64,000 nucleotides of DNA from JADJRG01 sp964474905 (GTDB taxonomy: Bacteria > Myxococcota_A > Polyangia > Nannocystales > Nannocystaceae), in the NCBI GenBank assembly GCA_964474905.1, contig CAYYUP010000015.1:35328-99327 (forward strand), read 5' to 3'. The notes beneath the pieces were generated by a model. It had not been told where the DNA came from and ran no database searches. It was given only the letters and a program-made list of their open reading frames with translations. The stretch's first letter is position 1; each line of letters opens with the position of its first letter. Positions 1 through 8,734 of this stretch are shown here, one piece after another. The translations under genes and the position numbers were made by a program.

Positions 1-66
1 CGCCTTCTACTTAGAGGGCATCCACTTGGTGGGCAATCACGACTGAGCGTGGTTGGCCCCTTTAGC

Positions 67-936
67 CTAAAAGCGGCCTCTGAGGGCGAGCGTCGTGCCG
101 TAGCGATCGGCGGCGACATTTAGGTTGGGTGTACTCGCGAAGCGGCGCTTGGACGGTCGGCGGAGGTGGAGGGCTGGGATCGCGAGGCCGATCGCGGAGC
201 CAGCGATCGCGCCGACGGCGACGTCACTCCAGAAGTGCTTGCCCGCGGTTACCCGCATGACGCCGGTGGTCGCGGCGAGCCCGTAGCTCAGCACCCATAC
301 CGGCGCTCTCCATTTGGAATGGGGATGCCGGGCCTGGAAGAGCACCCCGTAGGCGGTCGCCATCGCGAAGGCGGTGGACGTATGGCCAGAGTAGAACGAG
401 AGGCGGGCGTCGCCATCGCTGGGGTCGCGATCGGAGCCGTCGAGGCCGTAACTAAAGGGTCGAGGACGCTGGATCGCGAACTTGATCGTATTGGTGATCG
501 CGAGGTTGATCGCGCCGACTTCAGTGAGCACGACGAGGTCCTTGGCCCAACTCCGAATGCCGCGCTTGTGGATCATGACGTCGATGAAGTCGGCGACAAA
601 GGGGGCGCTCATCGCCGTGTAGAGGAGCACATCAGAGGTGGTCTTGGCTGCCGGATTGTAGTTGTCGAGCACTCGGCGATCGAGCGGTCCTAGGTGCGAG
701 GTGTCGCAGGCGTGGCAGCCCTGCCAGCGCAGCTGATCCTCGATCAGGTTGGTGCCTAAGAAGACCGCGCTCGTGAGGCCGATGATCGGCAGGTCGACCG
801 CGAGATCGATGTTAAATGGATCTGCCTCGGTTTCAGTCTCGGCTTCGACATCTGTGTGGGTGCTCGCTGTGGAGGTCGACGCGGGGCTCCCCGAAATGGT
901 GAGCGCGGAGAGGAGGAGCATGGTCGCGGGTATCAT
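67..936 (-). CDS. PAP2-family phosphatase, membrane or exported
   Basis: This is a type-2 phosphatidic acid phosphatase/haloperoxidase-fold protein of about 289 residues, expected to remove phosphate from a lipid or isoprenoid phosphate at the membrane. The three family signatures are present in order: KFAIQRPRP, SFYSGHTS and RVTAGKHFWSD, giving the catalytic histidines and the conserved aspartate. The N-terminus is hydrophobic (MLLLSALTISG), like a signal peptide, followed by a short Thr/Glu-rich stretch and several membrane segments. I place the start at the ATG at 936; an in-frame GTG at 966 is also possible, and neither has a clear ribosome binding site. It is divergent from the MeaB gene. 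The exact substrate (undecaprenyl pyrophosphate, phosphatidate or other) cannot be told from sequence. Confidence 0.85.
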   Translation of the reverse strand: MIPATMLLLSALTISGSPASTSTASTHTDVEAETETEADPFNIDLAVDLPIIGLTSAVFLGTNLIEDQLRWQGCHACDTSHLGPLDRRVLDNYNPAAKTTSDVLLYTAMSAPFVADFIDVMIHKRGIRSWAKDLVVLTEVGAINLAITNTIKFAIQRPRPFSYGLDGSDRDPSDGDARLSFYSGHTSTAFAMATAYGVLFQARHPHSKWRAPVWVLSYGLAATTGVMRVTAGKHFWSDVAVGAIAGSAIGLAIPALHLRRPSKRRFASTPNLNVAADRYGTTLALRGRF

Positions 937-1061
937 GGCGGCTCGGTAGCCTGGATCGTCGCACACTCTTCTGGGGCGTGACGCTCTTGGCTGCGGTCGG
1001 TGGGGCCTGCATGTTGCCCGCCTTGCCGGCGGACCTGCGTGGCGGGTATCGTGCCCCTGCG

Positions 1062-2051
1062 ATGCCCCGAAGGCTCTCGATCGAGGTCTATGTCGACGGT
1101 GTTCGTGCCGGGGACCGAACGATTCTCGGTCGCGCGATCACCCTCATCGAATCGAAGCGAGCCGATGATCAGCGGCTCGCACGGGAGGTGATCGATCGCC
1201 TTTTACCGGAGACCGGGCGTGCGCATCGGGTCGGCATCACAGGGGTACCGGGCGCTGGCAAGAGCACTTTTATCGAGGCGCTCGGCGGTAGGCTTTGCGC
1301 TGCGGGTCATCGCTTAGCGGTGCTCGCGGTCGACCCGAGTTCGGCTCGATCGGGCGGCAGCATCCTCGGTGACAAGACCCGCATGGAGACGCTCGCTCGG
1401 GATTCGCGGGCTTTTGTCCGCCCATCGCCGTCGCTCGGGGCGCTCGGCGGTGTCGCCCGTCATACCCGCGAGACGATGCTGCTTTGCGAGGCCGCTGGCT
1501 ACGACATCGTGCTTGTCGAGACCGTCGGCGTCGGCCAGTCCGAGGTGATGGTCGCTCATCTGGTCGATACGTTTGTACTTCTGATGATCCCCGGTGCAGG
1601 TGATGAGTTGCAGGGCATCAAGCGCGGCATCTTTGAGCTCGCGGATCTGCTGGTCGTCAACAAGGCGGACGGTGAGGGCGAGGCTGCGGCGGCGACGGCC
1701 CGCCGTGATTACGCCGCTGCGCTGCACCTGATGATGCCGCGGGTGGAGGGGTGGCGGGTGCCTGCGTTGACCGCTTCGGCCAAGACCGGTGATGGACTGG
1801 ACGCCGCGTGGCAGGGGGTCCTGCGCCATCGCGAGGTGCTCGAGGCTGGCGGCGAGTGGCGACGGGCGCGGCGTTCTCAGCAGGTTTTTTGGATGTGGCG
1901 TGCGATCGAAGAGGGCCTGATGGCAGCGTTTCGTCGGGCGGCCGGGGCTCGTATCGACGCGGCCGAGGATGACGTCCGGGCTCTCTGCCGCTCGCCGGAT
2001 CGCGCCGCGGCCGAGCTCATCGAGGGTTTTTTAGCCGCTCGCGATCGGTGA
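1062..2051 (+). CDS. meaB: Methylmalonyl-CoA mutase-associated GTPase MeaB
   Basis: This is a G3E/SIMIBI-type P-loop GTPase of the MeaB/ArgK family that protects and reloads adenosylcobalamin-dependent methylmalonyl-CoA mutase. Visible motifs are the Walker A GVPGAGKST (about residues 61-69), VDPSS, ETVGVGQSE (switch II region) and NKAD for guanine recognition. The N-terminal YVDGVRAGDR stretch is typical of the family, which is why I prefer the ATG at 1062 over a GTG at 978 that would add 28 unconserved residues. The mutase subunits are not in the window, so partnership is inferred from the family. Length of about 329 residues is normal. Confidence 0.92.
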   Translation: MPRRLSIEVYVDGVRAGDRTILGRAITLIESKRADDQRLAREVIDRLLPETGRAHRVGITGVPGAGKSTFIEALGGRLCAAGHRLAVLAVDPSSARSGGSILGDKTRMETLARDSRAFVRPSPSLGALGGVARHTRETMLLCEAAGYDIVLVETVGVGQSEVMVAHLVDTFVLLMIPGAGDELQGIKRGIFELADLLVVNKADGEGEAAAATARRDYAAALHLMMPRVEGWRVPALTASAKTGDGLDAAWQGVLRHREVLEAGGEWRRARRSQQVFWMWRAIEEGLMAAFRRAAGARIDAAEDDVRALCRSPDRAAAELIEGFLAARDR

Positions 2052-2164
2052 GCACGGGCCTGATCAGGAGCGCTGTAATCGGCGACCTGGTTCCGCACGG
2101 ATCGCACCTAAAAGCGGATCCAGGTCGCGGCCGGCGAGCGCCCATTTCAGGACTAGCTGATTTA

Positions 2165-2761
2165 CTAGCTGATTTTCCAGATATACGCTTCGTAGAAGGC
2201 GAGGCTATCCGCGTGTCTACCGTCGATTGTGATCAGCGAAATATCGTAGGTAAAGTCCGAGATTGCGACATGCAGGGTGAGTTCGGGACCGGCGGCCTGG
2301 ATCTCATAATTGTCAGAATCGCTGGCACCGATGATGACCGAGCTGTTGCCCAATCCCAGGCGGATCTCCACCATGTACGTCGCATCGAGATCGAGGTTTT
2401 CGAGCCAAATGTCGACCGTTCCAGCCCTGTATTTGAACCAAAGCGCCGGTGTTTCTGGGGAGTAGACCTGGATCTCGGTACCGATTAGGCGGCCGTGGCC
2501 CTCGACGATAGGTGTCCGGGCAGAGAGCACGATTTTCTCGCCGGTCTCCCAAAAATGATTGTCCTTAAGGCGCTTGGCGAGTTTCGCCGGCAGGGTCTCG
2601 ATCACCTGCTTCCACTGTCTCGCAGTTGTCGGCTTGAGCTCCTTGCGCTCTATTTTTTTGATCCTCTGCTGGTCCTTCGAGAGCTTTCGCTGGGGTTTTT
2701 CCTTGGTCGGCCAGACGATCGCGGTACCGGGCTTTACCTTCTTCATTCTGTAGTCGGGCAT
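2165..2761 (-). CDS. Hypothetical protein with basic N-terminus and beta-rich C-terminus
   Basis: I do not recognise this protein of about 198 residues. It begins with a strongly basic region rich in Lys and Arg (KPQRKLSKDQQRIKKIERK), followed by a helix around TTARQWKQVIETLPAKLAKR, and ends in a beta-rich segment with regular alternation of hydrophobic residues (TEIQVYSPETPALWFKYRAG and onwards). No signal peptide or membrane segment is seen. The start at 2761 is supported by AGAGGA about 6 bases upstream; a longer reading frame begins at 2878 but its extra residues look non-coding. It is convergent with meaB. A nucleic-acid-binding role is possible given the basic N-terminus, but this is only a guess. 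Confidence 0.6.
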   Translation of the reverse strand: MPDYRMKKVKPGTAIVWPTKEKPQRKLSKDQQRIKKIERKELKPTTARQWKQVIETLPAKLAKRLKDNHFWETGEKIVLSARTPIVEGHGRLIGTEIQVYSPETPALWFKYRAGTVDIWLENLDLDATYMVEIRLGLGNSSVIIGASDSDNYEIQAAGPELTLHVAISDFTYDISLITIDGRHADSLAFYEAYIWKIS

Positions 2762-2996
2762 ATTTTTCCTCTGTGCCTGCGAGCACGCAGGAAGAGTAGT
2801 ACGGGGTCGGCGAGCGATGATCGCAGGCGTTATGGGCGTGATCAGACATGTGCACCGGTGGCCTGGGTGCATGTGCAATCACGGCGGCCGAATGTGTAGT
2901 TATGTGCGCGGCGTTTGCGAGCGCGTGGTTTGGCGAGCATCTCTCTGGGTGTTGTGTGTTGCTCGATTTCGCTTCGCCGTGTAGCGTGTGCTGGCC
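2762..2996. other. Divergent intergenic region
   Basis: This stretch of about 230 bases separates two divergent genes and should hold both promoters. It is T/G-rich on the plus strand close to the SDR gene. I see no clear -35/-10 pair, riboswitch or structural RNA. Confidence 0.4.
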
Positions 2997-3986
2997 ATGC
3001 GCTATTTCATCACGGGTGCCACTGGGTTTATTGGCGGTCACGTCGCTCGCCAGCTCCTCGCTGCGGGGCATAGCGTCGTCGTGCTCGCTCGCACGCCGGC
3101 GAAGGCTCAAACGCTTGCCGAGGCGGGGGCGGAGATCGCCGCAGGTGACATCACCGATCGCGAGAGTTTGATCGAGCCGATGCGCGGGGCCGATGGTGTG
3201 TTTCACATCGCTGCCTGGTACGAGGTGGGTGCCAAGGATCCGTCGCGGGCTGAGGTGATCAACGTCGAGGGCACACGCAACGTTCTCGAGGTGATGCGTG
3301 AACTCGCGATCCCCAAGGGGGTCTACACGAGCACCATTGCGGTCAATTCCGACACTCACGGCGAACTCGTCGACGAGAGCTACCGCTACGAGGGCCCCCA
3401 TCTCAGCGAGTACGACCGCACCAAGTGGTGCGCGCACTACGAGGTGGCGCTGCCGATGATGGCCGAGGGTCTGCCGCTGGTGGTTGTGCAGCCGGGTGTT
3501 GTCTACGGGCCTGGCGATCACTCGGCGATCCGTTTAACCCTGGTCGACTATCTCCGCGGCCGTCTGCCGATGGCGCCAAAGGGGACGGCGTTCTGTTGGG
3601 CGCATGTCGAGGACATTGCCCGCGGCCACATTCAGGCGATGGAGCGCGGCCATCTGGGCGAGTGTTACGCGCTCGCGGGTCCCAACTACCGGCTCACCGA
3701 GGTGTTGGCGATGGCCGAGTCGATCACCGGCATTAAGGCCCCGCGGTTTGCCGCGCCTGGTGGTTTGTTGCGGGTATTTTCGGCGATCATGGGCGTCGTC
3801 GAGCGGGTCCTGCCGGTGCCGGTGCCGATGCGCTCCGAGACCCTGCGGGTTTCGGCGGGTACCACCTACATTGCCAGCGCCGCCAAGGCGGAGCGCGAGC
3901 TGGGCTTCGCCCCGCGGGCCCTAGAGGAGGGCCTTCGCGAGACTCTGGAGCACGAGATGGCGCTGCTCGGGATTTCGCCGGGTTGA
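2997..3986 (+). CDS. NAD(P)-dependent epimerase/reductase (extended SDR)
   Basis: This is an extended short-chain dehydrogenase/reductase of about 329 residues. The Rossmann nucleotide-binding motif TGATGFIGG lies at the very N-terminus, and the catalytic YxxxK is seen as YDRTK, with a preceding Ser/Thr region (YTSTIAVN). The overall pattern (GVYTSTIAV, VVVQPGVVYGPGD) resembles the dihydroflavonol-4-reductase/NAD-dependent epimerase group, many of which are of unknown substrate. The start ATG at 2997 puts the first beta strand at residue 2; a GTG at 2988 would add three residues. It stands alone, convergent with the gene that follows. Confidence 0.85.
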   Translation: MRYFITGATGFIGGHVARQLLAAGHSVVVLARTPAKAQTLAEAGAEIAAGDITDRESLIEPMRGADGVFHIAAWYEVGAKDPSRAEVINVEGTRNVLEVMRELAIPKGVYTSTIAVNSDTHGELVDESYRYEGPHLSEYDRTKWCAHYEVALPMMAEGLPLVVVQPGVVYGPGDHSAIRLTLVDYLRGRLPMAPKGTAFCWAHVEDIARGHIQAMERGHLGECYALAGPNYRLTEVLAMAESITGIKAPRFAAPGGLLRVFSAIMGVVERVLPVPVPMRSETLRVSAGTTYIASAAKAERELGFAPRALEEGLRETLEHEMALLGISPG

Positions 3987-3998
3987 GTTCTCGCGGAC

Positions 3999-4481
3999 TC
4001 AGAGATCGATCAGCGCGAGCGTCAGCGCGAGCGCTGCAAAGGCGACATGCAAGCCCAGTAGGAGGTTGATGAGCTTCATCTCGTGGGTAGTCAAGCTGAC
4101 TCTAAGGTCAGGATTGGCTTTTGGGCTGTAGAGCGCCCCGTACTCGGCAGTGGCTAGGTGGAGGCGCTTGTCCTCAAAGCCCTCCTCCATCTCGCGGAGC
4201 TTGCTGTACCACCAGCTCATCAGGCGCTGGTAGGCCTGCAGCGAGCGTCTCCAATGGAGGCAGGCGATGATGCCAGCGCTCAACAGGATCGCGATCACGA
4301 GGAGTCGAGGCCGGAGCGTCAGGGTGTCGCCGCGCATCACAAAGGCCATCGCGGCGAGCAGCGCCGTGTTGACCCCGAGGCCGAGGCTAGAGGCGGCTTG
4401 GCGGCGCTTGAGTAGGCTCTGGGCCCGATCCCAGGCGCGGCTGTAGGCGCGCTCGTAGGAGCCCACATCGGTTGCGCTCAC
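3999..4481 (-). CDS. Small two-TM membrane protein, RipA-like
   Basis: This protein of about 160 residues has an N-terminal amphipathic helix (RAWDRAQSLLKRRQAA), two central hydrophobic segments separated by a short loop (NTALLAAMAFVM and LLVIAILLSAGIIACLHW), then a polar helix ending in YQRLMSWWYSKLREMEE and a last hydrophobic segment at the C-terminus. The layout resembles the RipA-type octameric membrane proteins whose role is poorly known. The start is a GTG at 4481 that overlaps the pgi stop (GTGA), which implies translational coupling. A longer frame reaching 4631 lies inside pgi and is not convincing. The family assignment is by pattern memory and is moderate. Confidence 0.65.
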   Translation of the reverse strand: MSATDVGSYERAYSRAWDRAQSLLKRRQAASSLGLGVNTALLAAMAFVMRGDTLTLRPRLLVIAILLSAGIIACLHWRRSLQAYQRLMSWWYSKLREMEEGFEDKRLHLATAEYGALYSPKANPDLRVSLTTHEMKLINLLLGLHVAFAALALTLALIDL

Positions 4482-6055
4482 GACTCTGCGGCCCCGACCG
4501 CGCGGAAGGTCGCGCTTGCAGGATCGTCGCCCTCCTGCAGGATTCGCCGGTTGGCGGCGAGGCGTCGGAGGATCTGCCAAGCTTCGAGCGCCGGGTCGCC
4601 GGTCTCTCGGGCGATCTCGGCGGCTGTGCAACCTGACCTTTTAGACAGTACCGCGGCGAGCAGCCGGTGCTGTCGATCGAGCACCGCCTTGGCAGCGACC
4701 TTGCCGGCCTCGACCCCCGGTTGGTGGTAGGCGTTGACGTCGATGAGTTCGGCGTAGAGCCCGACGGCGCGCTCAAAGAGGGCGATGGTCGCCCCGATGC
4801 TACTGGCATCCAGGCGGTCCAGGACCAAGGTCGCGCTTGCCCGGCCGCGCTCGCGCAGGGCTGCCCGTGTGCCCTGATAAAAGCCGTCGAGGCAGTCGCC
4901 CGAGGTCACCCCAGGCTCGACCTCGAGGGCAGATGGCGTGCCGTCATCGAGCACCCGGACAAAGAGCGCGAAGAAATTGTCCAGGCCGTCGCGGAGCTGC
5001 TGCACGTAGGCGTGTTGATCGGTCGAGCCCTTGTTGCCGAAGACCGAAAGACCCTGCCAGACCTCTGTGCCCTGGCGATTGAGGCGCTTTCCGAGTGACT
5101 CCATCACCAGCTGTTGGAGGTAGCGCGAGAGCAGGATGAGCGCGTCGCGATAGGGCAGGGCGACCATGGCCTTGGCGCCGCGACCCTGTCCCTGGTGGTG
5201 CCACAGCAGGGCCAGGAGTGCCGCAGGGTTGTCGCGGGCGGGGGCTCGGGTCCGGTGATCCATCGCCGCGGCGCCGCCTAGGAGCGTCCGCCAGTCGAGG
5301 CCGAGCAATGCCGCCGGCAGCAGGCCGACCGCCGCCAGCACAGAGGTTCGACCGCCGACCCAATCCCACATCGGCACGATCGCCAGCCACGACTCGGTCA
5401 TCGCTTTGGCAGCTAGCTTGGACCCCTCGCCGGTGATCGCGATCGCCTGCCGAGCGAAGGAGAGCTCCGCGCGTTCACAGGCGGCGATGATCTCGAGCAT
5501 GCCGTTGCGGGTCTCGACGGTCGCTCCGGACTTGGAGACCACCAGCACCAGGGTGTGGGCGAGCGAGTCCAGAGCGGCGAGCGTGCGGGCGATGCCGGCG
5601 GGATCGGTGTTGTCGAGAACCCGCAGCGGCAGGCCCTGGGGCTTGGCGACACCGAGTGCATCGGCGAGGAGTTGGGGCCCGAGCGCCGAGCCGCCGATGC
5701 CGACGAGGAGCACCTCGACAAAGGGTGTTCCGTCGCCAGCGCAGAGCGTACCCGCGAGCACCCGAGCGGCGATGTCGTCGATCTGTGACCACATCGATTC
5801 GATCGCTGTACGGATCATCGGCTCGGGCGCGAGCTCTGGATTTCGCAGCCAGTAATGGCCGACCCTCCGGCCCTCGTCAGGGTTGGCGATCGCCCCGCTC
5901 TCGAGCTCGTGCATCGCCTCAAGAGCGCGCTCTAAGTCCTTCCAAAGCGCGGGGTCGGCGTTGTCCAGGTCGGCGTCGGCGAGGTCGAGTTCGATCGCTG
6001 GTTGGGCGAGTGTGACCCGCCAGCGCAGATAGGAATCCATGGTCGCGGTGTTCAT
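4478..6055 (-). CDS. pgi: Glucose-6-phosphate isomerase
   Basis: The enzyme interconverts glucose 6-phosphate and fructose 6-phosphate in the cytoplasm. Clear family motifs include GIGGSALGPQ, VSKSGATVETRN (sugar phosphate binding), WDWVGGRTSVLAAVGLLP and NKGSTDQHAYVQQLRDG, which carries the catalytic His. The length of 525 residues is normal for the bacterial/archaeal-type shorter enzyme. It lies about 60 bases downstream of the uridylyltransferase gene, and its stop overlaps the start of a small membrane protein, so these genes are probably one transcript. Together with the uridylyltransferase it links glycolytic sugars to UDP-glucose. Confidence 0.95.
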   Translation of the reverse strand: MNTATMDSYLRWRVTLAQPAIELDLADADLDNADPALWKDLERALEAMHELESGAIANPDEGRRVGHYWLRNPELAPEPMIRTAIESMWSQIDDIAARVLAGTLCAGDGTPFVEVLLVGIGGSALGPQLLADALGVAKPQGLPLRVLDNTDPAGIARTLAALDSLAHTLVLVVSKSGATVETRNGMLEIIAACERAELSFARQAIAITGEGSKLAAKAMTESWLAIVPMWDWVGGRTSVLAAVGLLPAALLGLDWRTLLGGAAAMDHRTRAPARDNPAALLALLWHHQGQGRGAKAMVALPYRDALILLSRYLQQLVMESLGKRLNRQGTEVWQGLSVFGNKGSTDQHAYVQQLRDGLDNFFALFVRVLDDGTPSALEVEPGVTSGDCLDGFYQGTRAALRERGRASATLVLDRLDASSIGATIALFERAVGLYAELIDVNAYHQPGVEAGKVAAKAVLDRQHRLLAAVLSKRSGCTAAEIARETGDPALEAWQILRRLAANRRILQEGDDPASATFRAVGAAES

Positions 6056-6115
6056 CGGTCGCAGAGACTATCGCGGCGGGCGGCGACGACCGCAAGGTGG
6101 GGCCCCCGGATCGTT

Positions 6116-7285
6116 TTAACGGGCGATGTCGGCGATCAGCGAGAGCAGCCAGGGCTCGGCTGCCCGCAGATCGTCGCGGGTCTTGATCGGCACGAAGCGG
6201 CGCTGCCTGTCGACCTCGAGGTAGGCGCTTGGCAGATGTTCGGTGAGCTGGCCGATGAGTTGCTCGAACTGGATGATCTCGAGGTCCTGGCCGTCGACCC
6301 AGGGGATCCGGCGGGCGACCGGAAAGAAGGTCAGCGGCGGCTCGCTGGCGAGGGCGTCGAGTGTCAGCCAGATCGTATTGGTATTGAAGTGGAGGTAGCG
6401 CTCTGGGTCAGTCGCGGGCGGCAGGCGGAAACCCTCGACGATCAGTGCCCGGCCGTCGACCTCGGCGATGCAGCCGCCCACATCGCCCGGCTGTCGTCGC
6501 ACGACCTCGACGGAGGCACTCGCCCCCTTGGCGACTGCCGCCAAGTGGAGGCCCAGCACCTGGGCATCGATCGTGGCGCCCAGGTTGTCGACGTTGGAGA
6601 CGAGCACGTGGCGGATCCCGCGGGCGCGGAGGCGGTTGACGAGGCCGCTGCGGACCGCCTGCGCGAGCGTATCGCCGTGGCCAGGAGCCGCGTAAAGGGC
6701 GCTCTGGGGCATTTTGGATGCCTCTGGGCGGTCGACCAGGGGAACGCCCTCGCGGTCGATTCGGGGCAGCAAAGACTGATCAAAGGTGAGGCGATCGGAG
6801 GGCTTGAGGTCGGCCCACGCGATCTCTTGGAGGTGGGCGTCGCTCGCCGCTCGGGTGGCGAAGGAGCACATCACGATCGCCGGGATCGAAGCCTTGAAGC
6901 GCCGGGCGGTTGCCCGGAGAGCGCCGAGTTTGAGGGCCAAGAAAGAGCGTCGCGGATCGTCGCCGGTGACCGGGACGACACCCTTCACCAGACCGCCGAA
7001 GCGAGTGGCCAGGCCGCCGTTTAGGACCAGTGCTGCGACCTCGCCAGCGCGGATCGCCGCCTCGCCAGCGATCCGCTGGGCGGCGAACTCAGTGGTGGCG
7101 CTTGCCGGATCCTGCGACCGTCGCAGGACCCGGGCATCGTGCTCGTCGAGCGTGGCAGGTGGGCGGTTTAGGCGGGAGCCGTCGAGGCTCAGATCGCCGG
7201 CGATGAAGGCTCGCCGGAGTGACGCAAAGAGCTCGCGGTCGTAGTTGAAGGGGTTGTCACGGGTCTCGCGGTGCACGGGGATCAC
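6116..7285 (-). CDS. UTP-glucose-1-phosphate uridylyltransferase, UDPGP family
   Basis: This 389-residue protein belongs to the eukaryotic-like UDPGP family of nucleotidyltransferases rather than the bacterial GalU type. The nucleotide-binding loop is visible as LNGGLATRFGG followed by a Lys-Gly (VKGVVPV), and SNVDNLGATID matches the conserved region that contacts the sugar nucleotide. It most likely makes UDP-glucose or UDP-N-acetylhexosamine from UTP and the sugar phosphate. The start is a GTG at 7285. The adjacent pgi supports a sugar-nucleotide role. Substrate (glucose versus GlcNAc) cannot be settled by reading alone. Confidence 0.8.
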   Translation of the reverse strand: MIPVHRETRDNPFNYDRELFASLRRAFIAGDLSLDGSRLNRPPATLDEHDARVLRRSQDPASATTEFAAQRIAGEAAIRAGEVAALVLNGGLATRFGGLVKGVVPVTGDDPRRSFLALKLGALRATARRFKASIPAIVMCSFATRAASDAHLQEIAWADLKPSDRLTFDQSLLPRIDREGVPLVDRPEASKMPQSALYAAPGHGDTLAQAVRSGLVNRLRARGIRHVLVSNVDNLGATIDAQVLGLHLAAVAKGASASVEVVRRQPGDVGGCIAEVDGRALIVEGFRLPPATDPERYLHFNTNTIWLTLDALASEPPLTFFPVARRIPWVDGQDLEIIQFEQLIGQLTEHLPSAYLEVDRQRRFVPIKTRDDLRAAEPWLLSLIADIAR

Positions 7286-7381
7286 GGGAGCGCTTCGCGG
7301 GTGGCGGGAGTTCGCGCTCTTGGATTTTAGGTGGGCGGGAGTTCGCTGATGTTCGGGGGCTCTGGCCGAGCTGTCCAGGGC

Positions 7382-8221
7382 TCAGTTTGGGATGTAGCAG
7401 GCGCCGACCGACTCGTAGCCGGGGGCCGGATCTGTAAACGCGGGGTTGCAGGTCGCCGGTACTGGGCAGGTTTCGGCGCCGTCCGTGTCGCAGAGCGCGG
7501 TGCAGCAGAAGCCGGTCGGGGACTGGCAATTGGGGATCAGACCCCCTGCTTCGCAGACGTAGCCCGGGCTGCAGCCCCGATCCTCCTCGGGCAGGCATTG
7601 TGCGGTCTCTTGGCCGATGTCGACCTCGGTCGGGAAGAGACAGGCGAAGGAATCTGTGGTCTGCCGACATTGGAGGCCGGGCGGGCAAATGGCCGCAAAG
7701 GGATCACATTTGTCGGCGCAGAGGGGCACGTTATTAAATGGGTTTTCGTGGCAGAGGCCGCCGTCACAGTCGTTGTCGCCGACGCAGAGCGGGGCGCAGA
7801 TCCCAGTTGTACCTTCGAGGGTATCGGGTGCGCAGACCGTGGTTGGCGGGCAGCTGTCTGCGCCGCTCTCGGGCGCAGGCATGCAGGCTTCGTAGGGGCC
7901 GCGATCGCTGTCGTCGGGCACACAGTCGTAGAGGTTTTGCAGGCCACCTTGGAGCAGCGCTGTGCATTTTTCGTTCTCCGCGCAGCTCATCTCATCGGCC
8001 GGGTCGCAGCGGTATTCGGGTTGCGCTTGGCCCTGTGTCGGGTCGCCGTTGCTGGCGCTGGATGTCTCGCCCCCGGTGCTGGTGTCGGTGTCGGTATCGG
8101 TGCCCGTGCTCGTCGCCGAGGTCCCTGTGGTGCTGTTGTCCTCGGTCGGGATCTGTTGGCAACCGCCGAGCGAGCCCGCGAGCAGCAGGAGCAGGAGCCG
8201 GGAAGGATGTGTGCAGGCCAT
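7382..8221 (-). CDS. Cys-rich lipoprotein with Ser/Thr linker
   Basis: The N-terminus is a lipoprotein signal peptide with lipobox LGGC (Cys21). After it comes a Thr/Ser/Asp linker of about 35 residues, then a domain with about 25 cysteines in short spacings, including repeated patterns such as CPPTTVCAPDTLEGTTGIC and CPPGLQCRQTTDSFAC. This suggests a disulfide-stabilised module on the cell surface or in the periplasm. I do not recognise a named domain. It is 12 bases downstream of the helical protein gene and so probably in the greA operon. It is one of several lipoproteins of this plan in the window. Confidence 0.75.
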   Translation of the reverse strand: MACTHPSRLLLLLLAGSLGGCQQIPTEDNSTTGTSATSTGTDTDTDTSTGGETSSASNGDPTQGQAQPEYRCDPADEMSCAENEKCTALLQGGLQNLYDCVPDDSDRGPYEACMPAPESGADSCPPTTVCAPDTLEGTTGICAPLCVGDNDCDGGLCHENPFNNVPLCADKCDPFAAICPPGLQCRQTTDSFACLFPTEVDIGQETAQCLPEEDRGCSPGYVCEAGGLIPNCQSPTGFCCTALCDTDGAETCPVPATCNPAFTDPAPGYESVGACYIPN

Positions 8222-8233
8222 GTGGTGGGTAGG

Positions 8234-8734
8234 CTAGCTCGGATCGTCGGCCGAGCGATCGCCAGATCGAGTCGGTTCGTTCGGCACCCTGTGGAGGCGC
8301 GCGACGGCTGCATCCGCGGCGTCGACGAGCGAGCGCGCGAGCCCGAGGGCCCGGAGTGCCGCGGCGTGCGGTGACGCGCTAAGCTGGACCAGGCGCTGGC
8401 CGCTCTGGAGTGGGATGCCCATCAATTCGCGAGCGTCGACCGCCGCCGATACGGGCATGTGCAGCGCCGCTGGATCGGCCTCGACGGCGAGGGCTCGCAG
8501 GTGATCCATGTAACTGCGTCCCCAGCGTTTGCAGGCCGCCTCGAGATCCCCGTGGGACCCATAAAATGCCACCAGAACGCCGTTTAAGGCCATGCCCGCG
8601 GCCCTTCGCGCATGGCTTAGAGCTGCTCGCCGAGAGGTCGTGGAGGCCGTGCAATCACTGAGTTCGGTGGTCGCAGCCCGCAGCCAGTGCTCGGCACTCA
8701 GGCGGAGCAGCCAGTGCTCGGGTCGTGGGGCCAT
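8234..8734 (-). CDS. Uncharacterised all-helical protein
   Basis: This protein of up to 166 residues is predicted to be helical and rich in Ala and Arg, with a conserved-looking core ARRAAGMALNGVLVAFYG. It faintly recalls HEPN-type helical proteins, but no firm motif supports that. The ATG at 8734 lies 80 bases inside the 3' end of the upstream lipoprotein gene in another frame; the next in-frame ATG is at 8593. The first 25 residues contain a small duplication (EHWLLRLSAEHWLRA) matching a 13-base direct repeat in the DNA. The next lipoprotein gene follows after 12 bases. Confidence 0.5.
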   Translation of the reverse strand: MAPRPEHWLLRLSAEHWLRAATTELSDCTASTTSRRAALSHARRAAGMALNGVLVAFYGSHGDLEAACKRWGRSYMDHLRALAVEADPAALHMPVSAAVDARELMGIPLQSGQRLVQLSASPHAAALRALGLARSLVDAADAAVARLHRVPNEPTRSGDRSADDPS

